This document shows positions 26,191 to 35,616 of a stretch of DNA of 64,000 nt, piece by piece. The position numbers and the translations under genes are program-made. The stretch is taken from the NCBI RefSeq assembly GCF_002288525.1, contig NZ_CP023067.1, forward strand, positions 3,477,001-3,541,000, read 5' to 3'. A model generated the notes under the pieces. That model did not search any database. It worked only from the letters and a program-made list of their open reading frames with translations, and was not told where the DNA came from. Position 1 is the stretch's first letter. Each line of letters begins with the position of its first letter. This stretch comes from Sinorhizobium sojae CCBAU 05684. Its GTDB lineage: Bacteria; Pseudomonadota; Alphaproteobacteria; Rhizobiales; Rhizobiaceae.

Positions 26191-28116
26191 ATGGCTAAAG
26201 TTATTGGTATTGACCTCGGAACGACGAACTCCTGCGTTGCCGTCATGGACGGCAAGGACGCGAAGGTGATCGAAAACGCCGAAGGCGCACGCACGACTCC
26301 CTCGATGGTGGCCTTTACGGACGACGGCGAACGGCTCGTCGGCCAGCCGGCCAAGCGCCAGGCGGTCACCAATCCGGAAAACACCCTCTTTGCGATCAAG
26401 CGCCTCATCGGCCGCACTTTCGCGGACCCGACGACGCAGAAGGACAAGGGGATGGTCCCCTACAAGATCATCAAGGCGGACAATGGCGACGCCTGGGTGG
26501 AGGCGCACGGCAAGACCTATTCGCCGTCGCAGATCTCCGCGATGATCCTTCAGAAAATGAAGGAAACCGCCGAATCCTATCTCGGTGAAAAGGTCGAGAA
26601 GGCCGTCATCACCGTTCCGGCCTACTTCAACGACGCGCAGCGCCAGGCAACCAAGGATGCCGGCAAGATCGCGGGCCTCGAAGTGCTGCGCATCATCAAC
26701 GAGCCGACCGCAGCGGCGCTTGCCTATGGCCTCGACAAGAAGGAGGGCAAGACGATTGCCGTCTACGACCTTGGCGGCGGCACCTTCGATATCTCCGTTC
26801 TCGAAATCGGCGATGGCGTCTTCGAGGTGAAGTCCACCAATGGCGACACTTTCCTCGGCGGCGAAGACTTCGACATGCGTCTCGTCGAGTACCTTGCGGC
26901 CGAGTTCAAGAAGGAGCAGGGCGTCGATCTCAAGAACGACAAGCTCGCGCTGCAGCGCCTGAAAGAGGCCGCCGAAAAGGCGAAGATCGAGCTGTCGTCC
27001 TCGCAGCAGACGGAAATCAATCTGCCGTTCATCACGGCCGATGCGAGCGGTCCGAAGCACCTGACGATGAAGCTGTCGCGCGCCAAGTTCGAAAGCCTCG
27101 TCGAGGATCTCATCCAGAAGACGATCGCCCCCTGCAAGGCGGCGCTCAAGGACGCCGGTGTCTCGGCTGCCGAAATCGACGAAGTCGTTCTCGTCGGCGG
27201 CATGACCCGCATGCCGAAGGTCCAGGAAACCGTGAAGCAGCTGTTCGGCAAAGAGCCGCACAAGGGCGTCAACCCGGATGAAGTCGTCGCGATGGGCGCC
27301 GCCATCCAGGCCGGCGTTCTGCAGGGCGACGTGAAGGACGTGCTGCTGCTCGACGTCACCCCTCTGTCGCTCGGCATCGAAACGCTCGGTGGCGTCTTTA
27401 CCCGCCTGATCGAGCGCAACACGACGATCCCGACGAAGAAGAGCCAGGTCTTCTCGACGGCCGACGACAACCAGTCCGCCGTGACCATCCGCGTCTCGCA
27501 GGGCGAGCGTGAAATGGCGGCCGACAACAAGCTGCTCGGCCAGTTCGACCTCGTCGGTATTCCGCCGGCGCCGCGCGGCGTGCCGCAGATCGAGGTGACC
27601 TTCGACATCGACGCCAACGGCATCGTCCAGGTATCGGCAAAGGATAAGGGTACGGGCAAGGAGCATCAGATCCGCATCCAGGCCTCCGGTGGTCTTTCCG
27701 ATGCCGACATCGATCAGATGGTCAAGGACGCCGAGGCCAACGCCGAAGCCGACAAGAAGCGCCGCGAAGCGGTCGAGGCCAAGAACCAGGCCGAGAGTCT
27801 GATTCACTCCTCGGAGAAGTCGCTGAAGGAATATGGCGACAAGGTCTCGGAAACGGATCGCAAGGCGATCGAAGACGCGATTGCGGCGCTGAAGGCCGCC
27901 GTCGAGATTTCCGAGCCGGACGCCGAGGACATCAAGGCCAAGACCAACACGCTCATGGAAGTTTCCATGAAGCTCGGCCAGGCGATCTATGAAGCACAGC
28001 AGGCCGAGACCGCCCATGCCGACGCGGCAGCCGACGCCAAGCGCGATGGCGAGGACGTCGTCGACGCCGATTATGAAGAGGTCAAGGACGAGGACGACCG
28101 CAAGCGGTCCGCATAA
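26191..28116 (+). CDS. dnaK: Chaperone protein DnaK (Hsp70)
   Basis: DnaK is the ATP-dependent cytosolic chaperone that works with DnaJ and GrpE. The 641-residue product starts [15 protein letters not shown]. It has [14 protein letters not shown] in the ATPase domain, the linker [19 protein letters not shown], the substrate-binding domain and an acidic C-terminus ([14 protein letters not shown]). AAGGAG lies ten bases before the ATG. A strong terminator follows, and dnaJ has its own 298-base upstream region, so the two may be separately controlled. Confidence 0.98.
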   Translation: MAKVIGIDLGTTNSCVAVMDGKDAKVIENAEGARTTPSMVAFTDDGERLVGQPAKRQAVTNPENTLFAIKRLIGRTFADPTTQKDKGMVPYKIIKADNGDAWVEAHGKTYSPSQISAMILQKMKETAESYLGEKVEKAVITVPAYFNDAQRQATKDAGKIAGLEVLRIINEPTAAALAYGLDKKEGKTIAVYDLGGGTFDISVLEIGDGVFEVKSTNGDTFLGGEDFDMRLVEYLAAEFKKEQGVDLKNDKLALQRLKEAAEKAKIELSSSQQTEINLPFITADASGPKHLTMKLSRAKFESLVEDLIQKTIAPCKAALKDAGVSAAEIDEVVLVGGMTRMPKVQETVKQLFGKEPHKGVNPDEVVAMGAAIQAGVLQGDVKDVLLLDVTPLSLGIETLGGVFTRLIERNTTIPTKKSQVFSTADDNQSAVTIRVSQGEREMAADNKLLGQFDLVGIPPAPRGVPQIEVTFDIDANGIVQVSAKDKGTGKEHQIRIQASGGLSDADIDQMVKDAEANAEADKKRREAVEAKNQAESLIHSSEKSLKEYGDKVSETDRKAIEDAIAALKAAVEISEPDAEDIKAKTNTLMEVSMKLGQAIYEAQQAETAHADAAADAKRDGEDVVDADYEEVKDEDDRKRSA

Positions 28117-28136
28117 CTCCGTCCTGCCGCAAACGG

Positions 28137-28163
28137 AGCCCGGGAGCGATCCCGGGCTTTTCT
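28137..28163 (+). terminator. Intrinsic terminator of dnaK
   Basis: AGCCCGGGA pairs with TCCCGGGCT around GCGA and is followed by TTTCTCTT. It begins 21 bases after the dnaK stop. Confidence 0.88.
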
Positions 28164-28414
28164 CTTGCCCGAAGTACCCGAAGCCGCTAGACGAGCGCCG
28201 ATGGCCGAGGAGTAGGAGCCACTTTCGCTCGGCGGAAAAAACGCGGGGGACTTCAGGGCGGCCGCAAAAGTGAGTTATTTCCGACAAAAACCGCTCGGAC
28301 GCCCGACTTGGCTATGGTATGGCGCTTTCAGGTTTACTAAATCCTGTGCAAGATATTCGCAGCCGTCGGATCCTTCGCGCTGGCAAGCCCTGTCAACAGG
28401 ACAATCTTTGAAGC

Positions 28415-29542
28415 ATGAAACGTGATCTTTACGAAACGCTTGGCGTGGGAAAGAACGCAGACGAGAAGGAGCTGAAAAGCGCCTTCCGCAAACTGGCGAT
28501 GAAGTACCATCCGGATCGCAATCCCGGCGACACGGAAGCGGAAAAGACCTTCAAAGAAATCAACGAAGCCTACGAAATGTTGAAGGACCCGCAGAAGCGG
28601 GCGGCCTACGACCGCTACGGCCATGCGGCCTTCGAGCAGGGCGGCATGGGCAACGGCTTTGCGGGCGGCGGTGCCGGCGGCTTCTCCGATATTTTCGAGG
28701 ACATCTTCGGCGAGATGATGGGCGGCCGCCAGCGCCGCTCGGCCGGGGGGCGCGAGCGCGGCGCGGATCTCCGCTACAACATGGAGATTACGCTTGAGGA
28801 GGCGTATATCGGCAAGACGGCGCAGATCCGCGTGCCGACCTCCGTCACCTGCGACGTTTGCACCGGAACGGGCGCCAAGCCCGGCACCAGTCCGAAGACC
28901 TGTTCCACCTGCCAGGGCAGCGGCCGTATCCGCGCCGCCCAGGGCTTCTTCTCGATCGAGCGCACCTGCCCGAGCTGCGGTGGCCGTGGCCAGACGATCA
29001 CCGATCCCTGCACCAAGTGCCATGGCCAGGGCCGGGTCATGGAGGAGCGCACGCTCTCGGTCAATATTCCGGCCGGCATCGAGGATGGTACCCGTATCCG
29101 CCTTTCCGGCGAGGGCGAAGCCGGCCTTCGCGGCGGCCCGCCGGGTGATCTTTATATTTTCCTTTCGGTGAGGCCGCATGAGTTCTACCAACGCGACGGC
29201 GCCGATCTCTATTGCAGCGTGCCAATCTCGATGACGACGGCGACGCTCGGCGGCAAGTTCGACGTGACCACGCTCGACGGAACGAAATCCCGAGTCACGG
29301 TGCCCGAAGGCACCCAGGCCGGCAAGCAGTTCCGCCTCAAGGGCAAAGGCATGCCGGTGCTGCGCTCCAACCAGATGGGCGATCTCTATATCCAGATCCA
29401 GATCGAGACGCCGCAGAAGCTCACCAAGCGCCAGCGCGAACTCCTGCAGGAGTTCGAGCAGATCTCTTCGAAGGAGAACAATCCGCAGTCGGCGGGCTTC
29501 TTCTCCCGCATGAAGGATTTCTTCGACACGCTGAGCGAGTAG
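28415..29542 (+). CDS. dnaJ: Chaperone protein DnaJ (Hsp40)
   Basis: DnaJ delivers substrates to DnaK and stimulates its ATPase. The 375-residue protein has all class A parts. The J domain carries HPD in [11 protein letters not shown] (about residue 33), followed by a Gly/Phe-rich linker ([13 protein letters not shown]). Four zinc repeats ([32 protein letters not shown]) and the C-terminal peptide-binding domain complete it. A rhizobial repeat downstream separates it from the convergent DUF2182 gene. Confidence 0.98.
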   Translation: MKRDLYETLGVGKNADEKELKSAFRKLAMKYHPDRNPGDTEAEKTFKEINEAYEMLKDPQKRAAYDRYGHAAFEQGGMGNGFAGGGAGGFSDIFEDIFGEMMGGRQRRSAGGRERGADLRYNMEITLEEAYIGKTAQIRVPTSVTCDVCTGTGAKPGTSPKTCSTCQGSGRIRAAQGFFSIERTCPSCGGRGQTITDPCTKCHGQGRVMEERTLSVNIPAGIEDGTRIRLSGEGEAGLRGGPPGDLYIFLSVRPHEFYQRDGADLYCSVPISMTTATLGGKFDVTTLDGTKSRVTVPEGTQAGKQFRLKGKGMPVLRSNQMGDLYIQIQIETPQKLTKRQRELLQEFEQISSKENNPQSAGFFSRMKDFFDTLSE

Positions 29543-29568
29543 CTGGCCTTTCGATTTTTGCCCCTCAC

Positions 29569-29625
29569 CCTGACCGTCTCCCCGTAAAAGCGGGGAGAGG
29601 GAACCGGGCGCGCGCCCCGGCAGGC
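29569..29625. repeat. Short rhizobial hairpin repeat (CTCCCCG type)
   Basis: TGCCCCTCACCCTGACC is followed by CTCCCCG-TAAAAG-CGGGGAG, then by a CCGGGCGCGCGCCCCGG stretch. It is the same short repeat type as at 39831-39940. It sits between the convergent dnaJ and DUF2182 genes and could act as a terminator. Confidence 0.6.
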
Positions 29626-29687
29626 CGGTCGAGGGCAAGTTCGACAGCCAACGTCGCACTGCGGCGAACGGCGGGACATTAGTTTGT

Positions 29688-30560
29688 TTAGGCCATCAAT
29701 TGCCAGAGGCCCGCCGCAATGAGCACCGCACCGGTCGCACGGGGAAGAACGCGCCCGGCGTGCACCAGCTTCTCGATGAGCACGAAGGCGGCGATCGCCG
29801 CGATCCACAGCACATTCATGATGCCGCCGACGAAAAGAAGTGCCATCAAGGCCCAGCAGCAGCCGACGCAATAAAGACCATGGCGAAAGCCGAGAGCGAC
29901 TGCGCCGCGCGGATCACGGCGGAAGCCCCCATGGGTCTGGATGAAAACGATCGGTGCCTGGCATTGGCTAAGGCAGACGTCCTTGAGCGGCGTCCACTGG
30001 TAAAGCCCCGCCGCCATGAGCACGATGCCGCTGAAGACGCGGCTGGCGCTCGCGAGCGCCGGAGTGAGCAACGTTCCCTCGATCAGCCATTGACCGAGCG
30101 TTGCGGCGAGCGCGAAGCCGGTCCAGGTGAGCAGGTAGCCGCCCGCAAAAAAGCCTGTTGAAGCGAAGGGTTTGCCCTGACGCAGGCTGTGCCGCCCCAC
30201 ATGCGCATAGAGCAGGATCATCGGCGTCGCCGAGGGAAGCATCATGCCCACCATCATCACGATCCACATCGTCGCCATGACGCCGGCCTCCACCGCGCTC
30301 CACGGCCGCGGCTGGAGGCCGAGAACCGAGGCAAGTCCGCCGGCTTCCTGATCCGTCCCCATGGACCTGCCGGTTTCCGCCGGCAGGTCCATATCCGTGC
30401 CCATGGCCATATTCGTTTCGGGCATGGCCATGCCGCCCATATCCATGGTCGCAGCCAGCCACAGGATGTAGATCCAGGAGATCGCCGTCAGCGTGGCGAG
30501 CGAGGCGGCGACGATCGTCCGGTCGCGCCGCAACAGGGATTCAAGGGCGCTGTCCGCCAT
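29688..30560 (-). CDS. DUF2182 predicted metal-binding membrane protein
   Basis: The 290-residue inner-membrane protein has about six or seven spans. After the first span comes a Met-rich loop (MDMGGMAMPETNMAMGTDMD, about residues 39-58) that looks suited to soft metals such as copper. Further conserved features are WIVMMVGMMLPSATPM, CLSQCQAP and HGLYCVGCCWALM. The function of the family is unknown. It lies four bases after the DUF1326 gene, and these two families often occur together, so they probably form one system. Confidence 0.82.
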   Translation of the reverse strand: MADSALESLLRRDRTIVAASLATLTAISWIYILWLAATMDMGGMAMPETNMAMGTDMDLPAETGRSMGTDQEAGGLASVLGLQPRPWSAVEAGVMATMWIVMMVGMMLPSATPMILLYAHVGRHSLRQGKPFASTGFFAGGYLLTWTGFALAATLGQWLIEGTLLTPALASASRVFSGIVLMAAGLYQWTPLKDVCLSQCQAPIVFIQTHGGFRRDPRGAVALGFRHGLYCVGCCWALMALLFVGGIMNVLWIAAIAAFVLIEKLVHAGRVLPRATGAVLIAAGLWQLMA

Positions 30561-30564
30561 GATG

Positions 30565-31200
30565 TCAGTGGACCACGCCGCTTTCTGTCATGTGGAGCTT
30601 CGCAAAATGCGCGTGCGAGTCCGAGAGCGAAACGGTCACGGGACCCGTGGTCGTCGCCCAGCCGCGCCCGACTTCGCAGGTGTCGTATTCAAAGCCGTCC
30701 GGAAGCGTGAGACGGGCGCGATGCGGCGTCCCAGTCACCGGATTGACGATCGGCTCTCCGCGCGCTTCGATCCAGCCGGGGACGTTGACGCGGGCCGTGC
30801 GGCCATCCACGTCCATTTCGAACTCGATTGGTGCGAAGACCGGATCGTGGACCTTGTCGAAAGTGGTCGAGAATACCTGGAAGAATGTCGCGCCGGGCTC
30901 GGTGTCCTGGCCGCTCATGATCCGCAAGAGTGCCTCGCGCTGCTCCTCGGAAGCGCGCTCGTCGACGATCGGCACGACCTCGCCGCCACCCTCATGAATC
31001 GCGCCCGGCCAGGCGACAATTATGCCGCATCTCAAGCCGTCGAGCCGGATATCGCCATGGTGTCCCTCCTCGATCTCCACCACGCCGATCGCGCGGCAGT
31101 TCCCTTGCGTTGGCAGGGCATTGTACTGACAGGGGCAGCCATAGGCGCAATTGCAATGAATGAATTCACGGCCCTTGATCGTCCATTTGACGTCAACCAT
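30565..31200 (-). CDS. DUF1326 protein with Cys-rich N-terminus
   Basis: The 211-residue soluble protein starts MVDVKWTIKGREF and has cysteines at 16, 18, 22, 24 and 35 (HCNCAYGCPCQY..NC), a likely metal site. No signal peptide or membrane span is seen. The start at 31200 is supported by GGGAGGAG three to four bases upstream, an unusually strong ribosome-binding site that would also pair fully with the CUCCUCCC loops of the sRNA at 23119. It is co-transcribed with the DUF2182 gene. The role is unknown. Confidence 0.82.
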   Translation of the reverse strand: MVDVKWTIKGREFIHCNCAYGCPCQYNALPTQGNCRAIGVVEIEEGHHGDIRLDGLRCGIIVAWPGAIHEGGGEVVPIVDERASEEQREALLRIMSGQDTEPGATFFQVFSTTFDKVHDPVFAPIEFEMDVDGRTARVNVPGWIEARGEPIVNPVTGTPHRARLTLPDGFEYDTCEVGRGWATTTGPVTVSLSDSHAHFAKLHMTESGVVH

Positions 31201-31408
31201 CGTCTCCTCCCGGCTTTCTGCTCTTTTGTTCGCCAAACTCCCTTTGGATGCGCGAGACGTTTATTACGCTTGGAAAATATACCGCCGAACGGCGGTCATG
31301 CCAACGGTGAGCGATCGCGCGGTGAGTAGACGGCCCAAGGCGCAGCCTTTCGTCTTGCCTTGGCTTGCCATTCGTCCTACCTGACAGGAACTCGAATCCG
31401 GACCCGCA

Positions 31409-32533
31409 ATGCCTCACAAGGTCTACATCACCCGCCTGAAGCTCACTGACTTTCGCAATTATGCGGCACTGGCGTTCGATCTCGACCAGCGTCATGTGGT
31501 GCTGACCGGCGAAAACGGTGCGGGCAAGACCAATCTCATGGAGGCGATCTCCTTCCTCTCGCCCGGGCGCGGCTTGCGTCGCGCGGCTTACGCGGATGTC
31601 GCGCGCATCGGGGCCGCGGACGGCTTTTCGGTTTTCGCTGTGGTCGACGGCATGGAGGGGCCAGTCGAAATCGGTACGGGGACGGCGGGCGGCGAAGAGG
31701 GACAGGCGCGCCGACTGAGGCTCAACGGCACGCCGGCACGCACCGTCGACGAACTCACCGACCACCTGCGTGTGCTCTGGCTGACGCCCGCCATGGACGG
31801 GCTCTTCACCGGCCCGGCCGGCGATCGCCGCCGGTTTCTCGACCGGCTGGTGCTCTCGCTCGATCCCGAACACGGGCGGCGGGCGAGCGAGTTCGACCGC
31901 GCGATGCGCAGCCGCAACCGCCTGCTTTCGGAGTTCCGACCGGATCCTGCCTGGGTTTCGGCGATCGAGCGCGAAATGGCGGGGCTCGGCGTCTCGATGG
32001 CGCTCGCCCGGCTGGAAATGCTGGGCCTGCTCGCGGCCCTTGTCGAGCGCAGCCAGGGGAACAGTTCCTTCCCGTCCGCCCGTTTGTCGCTTTCCGGCTT
32101 CCTCGACGATTGCCACGGCCTGCCGGCCTATGACCTCGAGGAGCGCTATCTCGCCATGCTGCAGGAAGGCCGTCTTCGTGACGCCGCCGCGGGCCGGACG
32201 CTCGAAGGCCCGCACCGTAGCGATCTCCTGATCCGCCACGGCGAAAAGGACATGGAGGCGGAACGCTGTTCGACCGGCGAGCAGAAGGCGCTGTTGATCG
32301 GATTGGTGCTTGCCCATGCGCGCCTCGTCGGCGACATGACCGGCCATGCCCCGATCCTGCTTCTCGACGAGATTGCCGCCCATCTCGACCGGGGGCGGCG
32401 GGCCGCCCTCTTCGATCGCGTCGATGAACTCGGCGGACAGGCCTTCATGACCGGCACGGACCGGGCGATGTTTGAGGCGCTCGGCGAGCGGGGACGCTAC
32501 CTGACCGTTGCAAACGGCCGCGTTTCGGAGTGA
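31409..32533 (+). CDS. recF: DNA replication and repair protein RecF
   Basis: RecF is an SMC-like ATPase that, with RecO and RecR, loads RecA at gaps in DNA. The 374-residue product has Walker A GENGAGKTNLMEA (about residues 35-47), the LEGPHRSDL region, the signature STGEQKALLIGL and Walker B ILLLDEIAAHLD. It is separate from the dnaA-dnaN cluster, as is usual in rhizobia. It is divergent from the DUF1326 gene, with 208 bases between the starts. A recR gene lies at the other end of the window. Confidence 0.95.
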   Translation: MPHKVYITRLKLTDFRNYAALAFDLDQRHVVLTGENGAGKTNLMEAISFLSPGRGLRRAAYADVARIGAADGFSVFAVVDGMEGPVEIGTGTAGGEEGQARRLRLNGTPARTVDELTDHLRVLWLTPAMDGLFTGPAGDRRRFLDRLVLSLDPEHGRRASEFDRAMRSRNRLLSEFRPDPAWVSAIEREMAGLGVSMALARLEMLGLLAALVERSQGNSSFPSARLSLSGFLDDCHGLPAYDLEERYLAMLQEGRLRDAAAGRTLEGPHRSDLLIRHGEKDMEAERCSTGEQKALLIGLVLAHARLVGDMTGHAPILLLDEIAAHLDRGRRAALFDRVDELGGQAFMTGTDRAMFEALGERGRYLTVANGRVSE

Positions 32534-32583
32534 CATCGGCTCTGCCGAAGGCCGCTTCGGCAAGAATCCAGACGGAGACGGAA

Positions 32584-33342
32584 ATGACCGCAGCCCTCGA
32601 TCCTTCCGAAATAGCCCGCTATGCGCGCCATATCGTGCTTGCCGAGATCGGGGGTGCAGGCCAGCAGAAGCTGAAGGCCGCGCGCGTGCTCGTCGTCGGC
32701 GCCGGGGGGCTTGGCGCGCCCGTGCTGCAATATCTTGCCGCCGCCGGGGTCGGAACGCTGGGCATCATCGACGATGATCTGGTGTCGCTGTCGAACCTGC
32801 AGCGGCAGGTCATCCACGGCACGAGCGATATCGGCCGGCCAAAGGTCGAGAGCGCTGCGGACCGGATCGCGGACCTCAACCCGCATGTGAGGGTCGTGCC
32901 GCATACGCTTAGGCTTCAGCCCGACAATGCCGAAGCGATCTTCCGCCAATACGACCTGGTCGTCGACGGCTCGGACAACTTCGAAACGCGTTATCTGGCG
33001 GCCGACACGGCGGAAGCGGCCCGCGTGCCGCTGGTCACCGGCGCCGTCGGCCGTTTCGACGGCTCGGTCACGGTGTTGAAACCCTATGAAACGGATGCTG
33101 GCGGAAACTCCCTCCCGTCCTACCGCGATCTCTTCCCGACCAAGCCGCCGCCGGGTGCCGTGCCGGCCTGTGCCGAAGCCGGCATCGTCGGTGCGCTCAC
33201 CGGCGTCATCGGTACGCTGCAGGCGATGGAAGCCATCAAGCTCGTGACGGGCATCGGCGTGCCGCTGGTTGGCCGGCTGTTGCTCTACGATGCGCTTGCC
33301 GCCGAGTTCAGTACGATCCGCTACCGGCGCGGCAAAGTTTGA
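32584..33342 (+). CDS. moeB: MoeB/ThiF-type adenylyltransferase
   Basis: E1-like enzymes of this group adenylate the C-terminus of MoaD or ThiS for sulfur transfer into molybdopterin or thiamine. The 252-residue product has the nucleotide motif GAGGLGAPVLQYLAAAGVG, DDDLVSLSNLQRQVIH and the Cys of PACAEAGIVG. The usual structural-zinc CxxC, seen in YRCL of typical MoeB, is replaced by YRDLF, so the metal site is probably lost. The ATG at 32584 follows GGAGACGGAA. Its stop overlaps the next gene (TGATG). MoeB and ThiF cannot be told apart here. Confidence 0.82.
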   Translation: MTAALDPSEIARYARHIVLAEIGGAGQQKLKAARVLVVGAGGLGAPVLQYLAAAGVGTLGIIDDDLVSLSNLQRQVIHGTSDIGRPKVESAADRIADLNPHVRVVPHTLRLQPDNAEAIFRQYDLVVDGSDNFETRYLAADTAEAARVPLVTGAVGRFDGSVTVLKPYETDAGGNSLPSYRDLFPTKPPPGAVPACAEAGIVGALTGVIGTLQAMEAIKLVTGIGVPLVGRLLLYDALAAEFSTIRYRRGKV

Positions 33343-33821
33343 TGGACACGGTTCGATTTGATCCGGGCTTCGATCGCTACGACGAGCTGCTCGCGCTGAT
33401 TCTCGCCGCCTTCGCCTATATGGATGGACGGATCGATCCACCATCCTCTGCCCACGCCTTGACGGTGGACTCGCTGCGCCGGAAGACAAGCGATGAGATC
33501 GCGTTCGGTGCGATCGCGGGCGGCGAGCTGCTCGGCTGCGTCTTCCTGAAGCCCGAGCCGAATTGCCTCTATGTCGGCAAACTCGCGGTTGCGCCTGCTT
33601 CGCAGGGAACTGGGATCGGCCGACATCTGATTGCCATTGCGGAGGAAACGGCCCGCAGCCTTTCACTCCCGGCGCTGAGGCTTCAGACCCGCATCGAACT
33701 CACGGAGAACCATGAGATCTTCGCGGCCTGGGGCTTCGTCGAAGCGGGCCGCTCCGCTCATCCCGGTTTCGCGGGCCCGACCTCGATCGAGATGAGGAAG
33801 GTGATCGGGCCGACGCTCTAA
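33342..33821 (+). CDS. GNAT family N-acetyltransferase
   Basis: The 159-residue protein has the acetyl-CoA motif LYVGKLAVAPASQGTGIGRHLIAIAEE (about residues 75-100), with Q/RxxGxG/A in SQGTGIG. GNAT enzymes acetylate amines of small molecules or proteins; the substrate is unknown. It is translationally coupled to the MoeB-like gene (TGATG). Its stop overlaps that of the convergent dehydrogenase gene by four bases (CTAA), leaving no intergenic space. Confidence 0.85.
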   Translation: MDTVRFDPGFDRYDELLALILAAFAYMDGRIDPPSSAHALTVDSLRRKTSDEIAFGAIAGGELLGCVFLKPEPNCLYVGKLAVAPASQGTGIGRHLIAIAEETARSLSLPALRLQTRIELTENHEIFAAWGFVEAGRSAHPGFAGPTSIEMRKVIGPTL

Positions 33822-34822
33822 TCCCGCCCCGGCAGTACGCGGTCCGGCGGCCGGTGGCCGTCGAAGAAGGTGCGGATGTTGATCACGACCTTTTCGCCCA
33901 TGTCGATGCGCCCCTCGAGCGTGGCCGAGCTCATATGCGGCAAGAGCACGACCTTGCCTTCTCCGGCGAGCTTGATCAGCTTGGGATTAATGGCCGGCTC
34001 ATTCTCGAAAACGTCGAGGCCGGCGCCGGCGATCTTGCCCTCGCGCAGGCACTTGATCAGCGCCACTTCGTCGATGACGTCGCCGCGCGCCGTGTTGACG
34101 ATATAGCTGTCCGGACGCATCAGCGCCAGCCGCCGGGCCGACAGGAGATGATAGGTCGCCGGCGTCGAGGGGCAGTTGACCGAGACGATGTCGACGCGGG
34201 CAAGCATCTGGTCGAGGCTGTCCCAATAGGTCGCCTCGAGCATTTCCTCGGTTTCCGGGCTGACGCGATGGCGGTTGTGATAGTGGATGGAAAGGCCGAA
34301 CGCTCTGGCGCGGCGGGCGACCGCAGTGCCGATCCGCCCCATGCCGAGGATGCCGATGCGTTTGCCGGCAATGCGCCGGCCGAGCATCCAGGTCGGCGAC
34401 CAGCCCGCCCATTCGCCCTTGCGGTCGGTCAGGATGCGCGCACCCTCCGCGAGCCGGCGCGGCACTGCCAGAATGAGCGCCATGGTCATGTCCGCCGTAT
34501 CCTCCGTCAGTACGTTGGGCGTGTTGGTGACGGTGATGCCCTTGCGGGCGGCGGCATCGACATCGATGTTGTCGACACCGTTGGAAAAGGCGGCGATCAG
34601 CTTGAGCTGCGGTCCCGCCTGCTCGATAAGGGCCGCATCGATCCGGTCCGTCACCGTCGGCACCAGCACGTCGACCCGCTTGACCGCGGAGACGAGCTCC
34701 GGCTGGCTGCGCGGCGAGTCGTCGATGTTCAATTCCGCGTCGAACAATTCGCGCATCCGGGTTTCGACGACATCCGGCAGTTTCCGGGTGATGTAGACGG
34801 TCGGCTTCTTCTTGCTTGTCAT
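33818..34822 (-). CDS. D-2-hydroxyacid dehydrogenase (glyoxylate reductase-like)
   Basis: The 334-residue NAD(P)-dependent enzyme has the Rossmann motif GMGRIGTAVARRARAFG, the catalytic Arg in NTARGDVIDE, the Glu in FENEP and the His in LLPHMSSAT. These match the GyaR/glyoxylate-hydroxypyruvate reductase group. The ATG at 34822 opens MTSKKKPTVYITRKL. A second, less similar hydroxyacid dehydrogenase is encoded at 52272. It is transcribed alone. Confidence 0.88.
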   Translation of the reverse strand: MTSKKKPTVYITRKLPDVVETRMRELFDAELNIDDSPRSQPELVSAVKRVDVLVPTVTDRIDAALIEQAGPQLKLIAAFSNGVDNIDVDAAARKGITVTNTPNVLTEDTADMTMALILAVPRRLAEGARILTDRKGEWAGWSPTWMLGRRIAGKRIGILGMGRIGTAVARRARAFGLSIHYHNRHRVSPETEEMLEATYWDSLDQMLARVDIVSVNCPSTPATYHLLSARRLALMRPDSYIVNTARGDVIDEVALIKCLREGKIAGAGLDVFENEPAINPKLIKLAGEGKVVLLPHMSSATLEGRIDMGEKVVINIRTFFDGHRPPDRVLPGRD

Positions 34823-35050
34823 TCGCGCGAGCGGGCCTCGTTGACGGGTCCTTAACCAAGTTGGGCGATAGTTTCTCCCTACAGCCGCAGTTTCTACCAG
34901 ACCCGGTGGGGAAGACAATTAAAAGTCGCTGTCCGGACACCGGATTTGCGACGCGTGCCCGGCCCGGCGCGCGAGATTGCGGCCAAATCGGTTCGAAACG
35001 GCCCGCGTCCTTTGGCCGTGGATCGATAAAGCTTCGCTTACGAACGGAAG

Positions 35051-35602
35051 ATGAGCTTCGTCATGCGTCATGTCATTTCCAAAGCCTCCGCCCTCGTATT
35101 GGCCATGTTTCTCGGAACGGCCCCGATGACGTCAGTCGCCCATGCCCAGGCGGCCAAGGGGCCGAGCGGACTGCCGCTCCCCCGCTTCGTCAGCCTGAAG
35201 GCGAAAAGCGTCAACCTGCGAATCGGCCCCAGCCTCGATTATGCTGTCGCGTTCCGCTATCTCAAGCCCGGCGTTCCGGTCGAGATCATCCAGGAATACG
35301 ACAATTGGCGCCGTGTCCGCGATGCCGACGGAACCGAGGGCTGGGTCAACCAGGCGCTGCTTTCCGGCGACCGCACCGCCATCGCCGCTCCATGGATGCG
35401 CGGCAAGGGCGAGGGCATCTTCGTCAATCTAAGGCGCGATCCGCAGGGTACGGCGCCGATCGTTGCCCGCATGGAGCCGGGCGTGCAGCTGCGCATCGGC
35501 GAATGCAACGGCGACTGGTGCCATGCCGAAACGCAAGGGGTGGAAGGCTGGATCGCCCAGAGCGAGATCTGGGGCGCCTATCCGGGCGAGGCCTTCAAAT
35601 AG
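35051..35602 (+). CDS. Exported SH3-domain protein
   Basis: The 183-residue product has a signal peptide (to about residue 33, cleavage after AHAQA). Two bacterial SH3-like regions follow: VNLRIGPSLDYAVAFRYLKPG..EGWVNQALLSG and VNLRRDPQGTAPIVARM..EGWIAQSEIWG. Such proteins bind cell-wall peptides or serve as envelope scaffolds; there is no enzyme domain. The start at 35051 gives MSFVMRH; the ATG four codons on is an alternative. It is divergent from the hydroxyacid dehydrogenase. Confidence 0.85.
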   Translation: MSFVMRHVISKASALVLAMFLGTAPMTSVAHAQAAKGPSGLPLPRFVSLKAKSVNLRIGPSLDYAVAFRYLKPGVPVEIIQEYDNWRRVRDADGTEGWVNQALLSGDRTAIAAPWMRGKGEGIFVNLRRDPQGTAPIVARMEPGVQLRIGECNGDWCHAETQGVEGWIAQSEIWGAYPGEAFK

Positions 35603-35616
35603 CCATTGGCCTCCCG

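Noticed and set aside
26140..28287. Open frame of about 715 codons antisense to dnaK
   Set aside because: dnaK is unmistakable on the other strand; high-G+C codon use makes long mirror frames, and the translated product has no recognisable motif.
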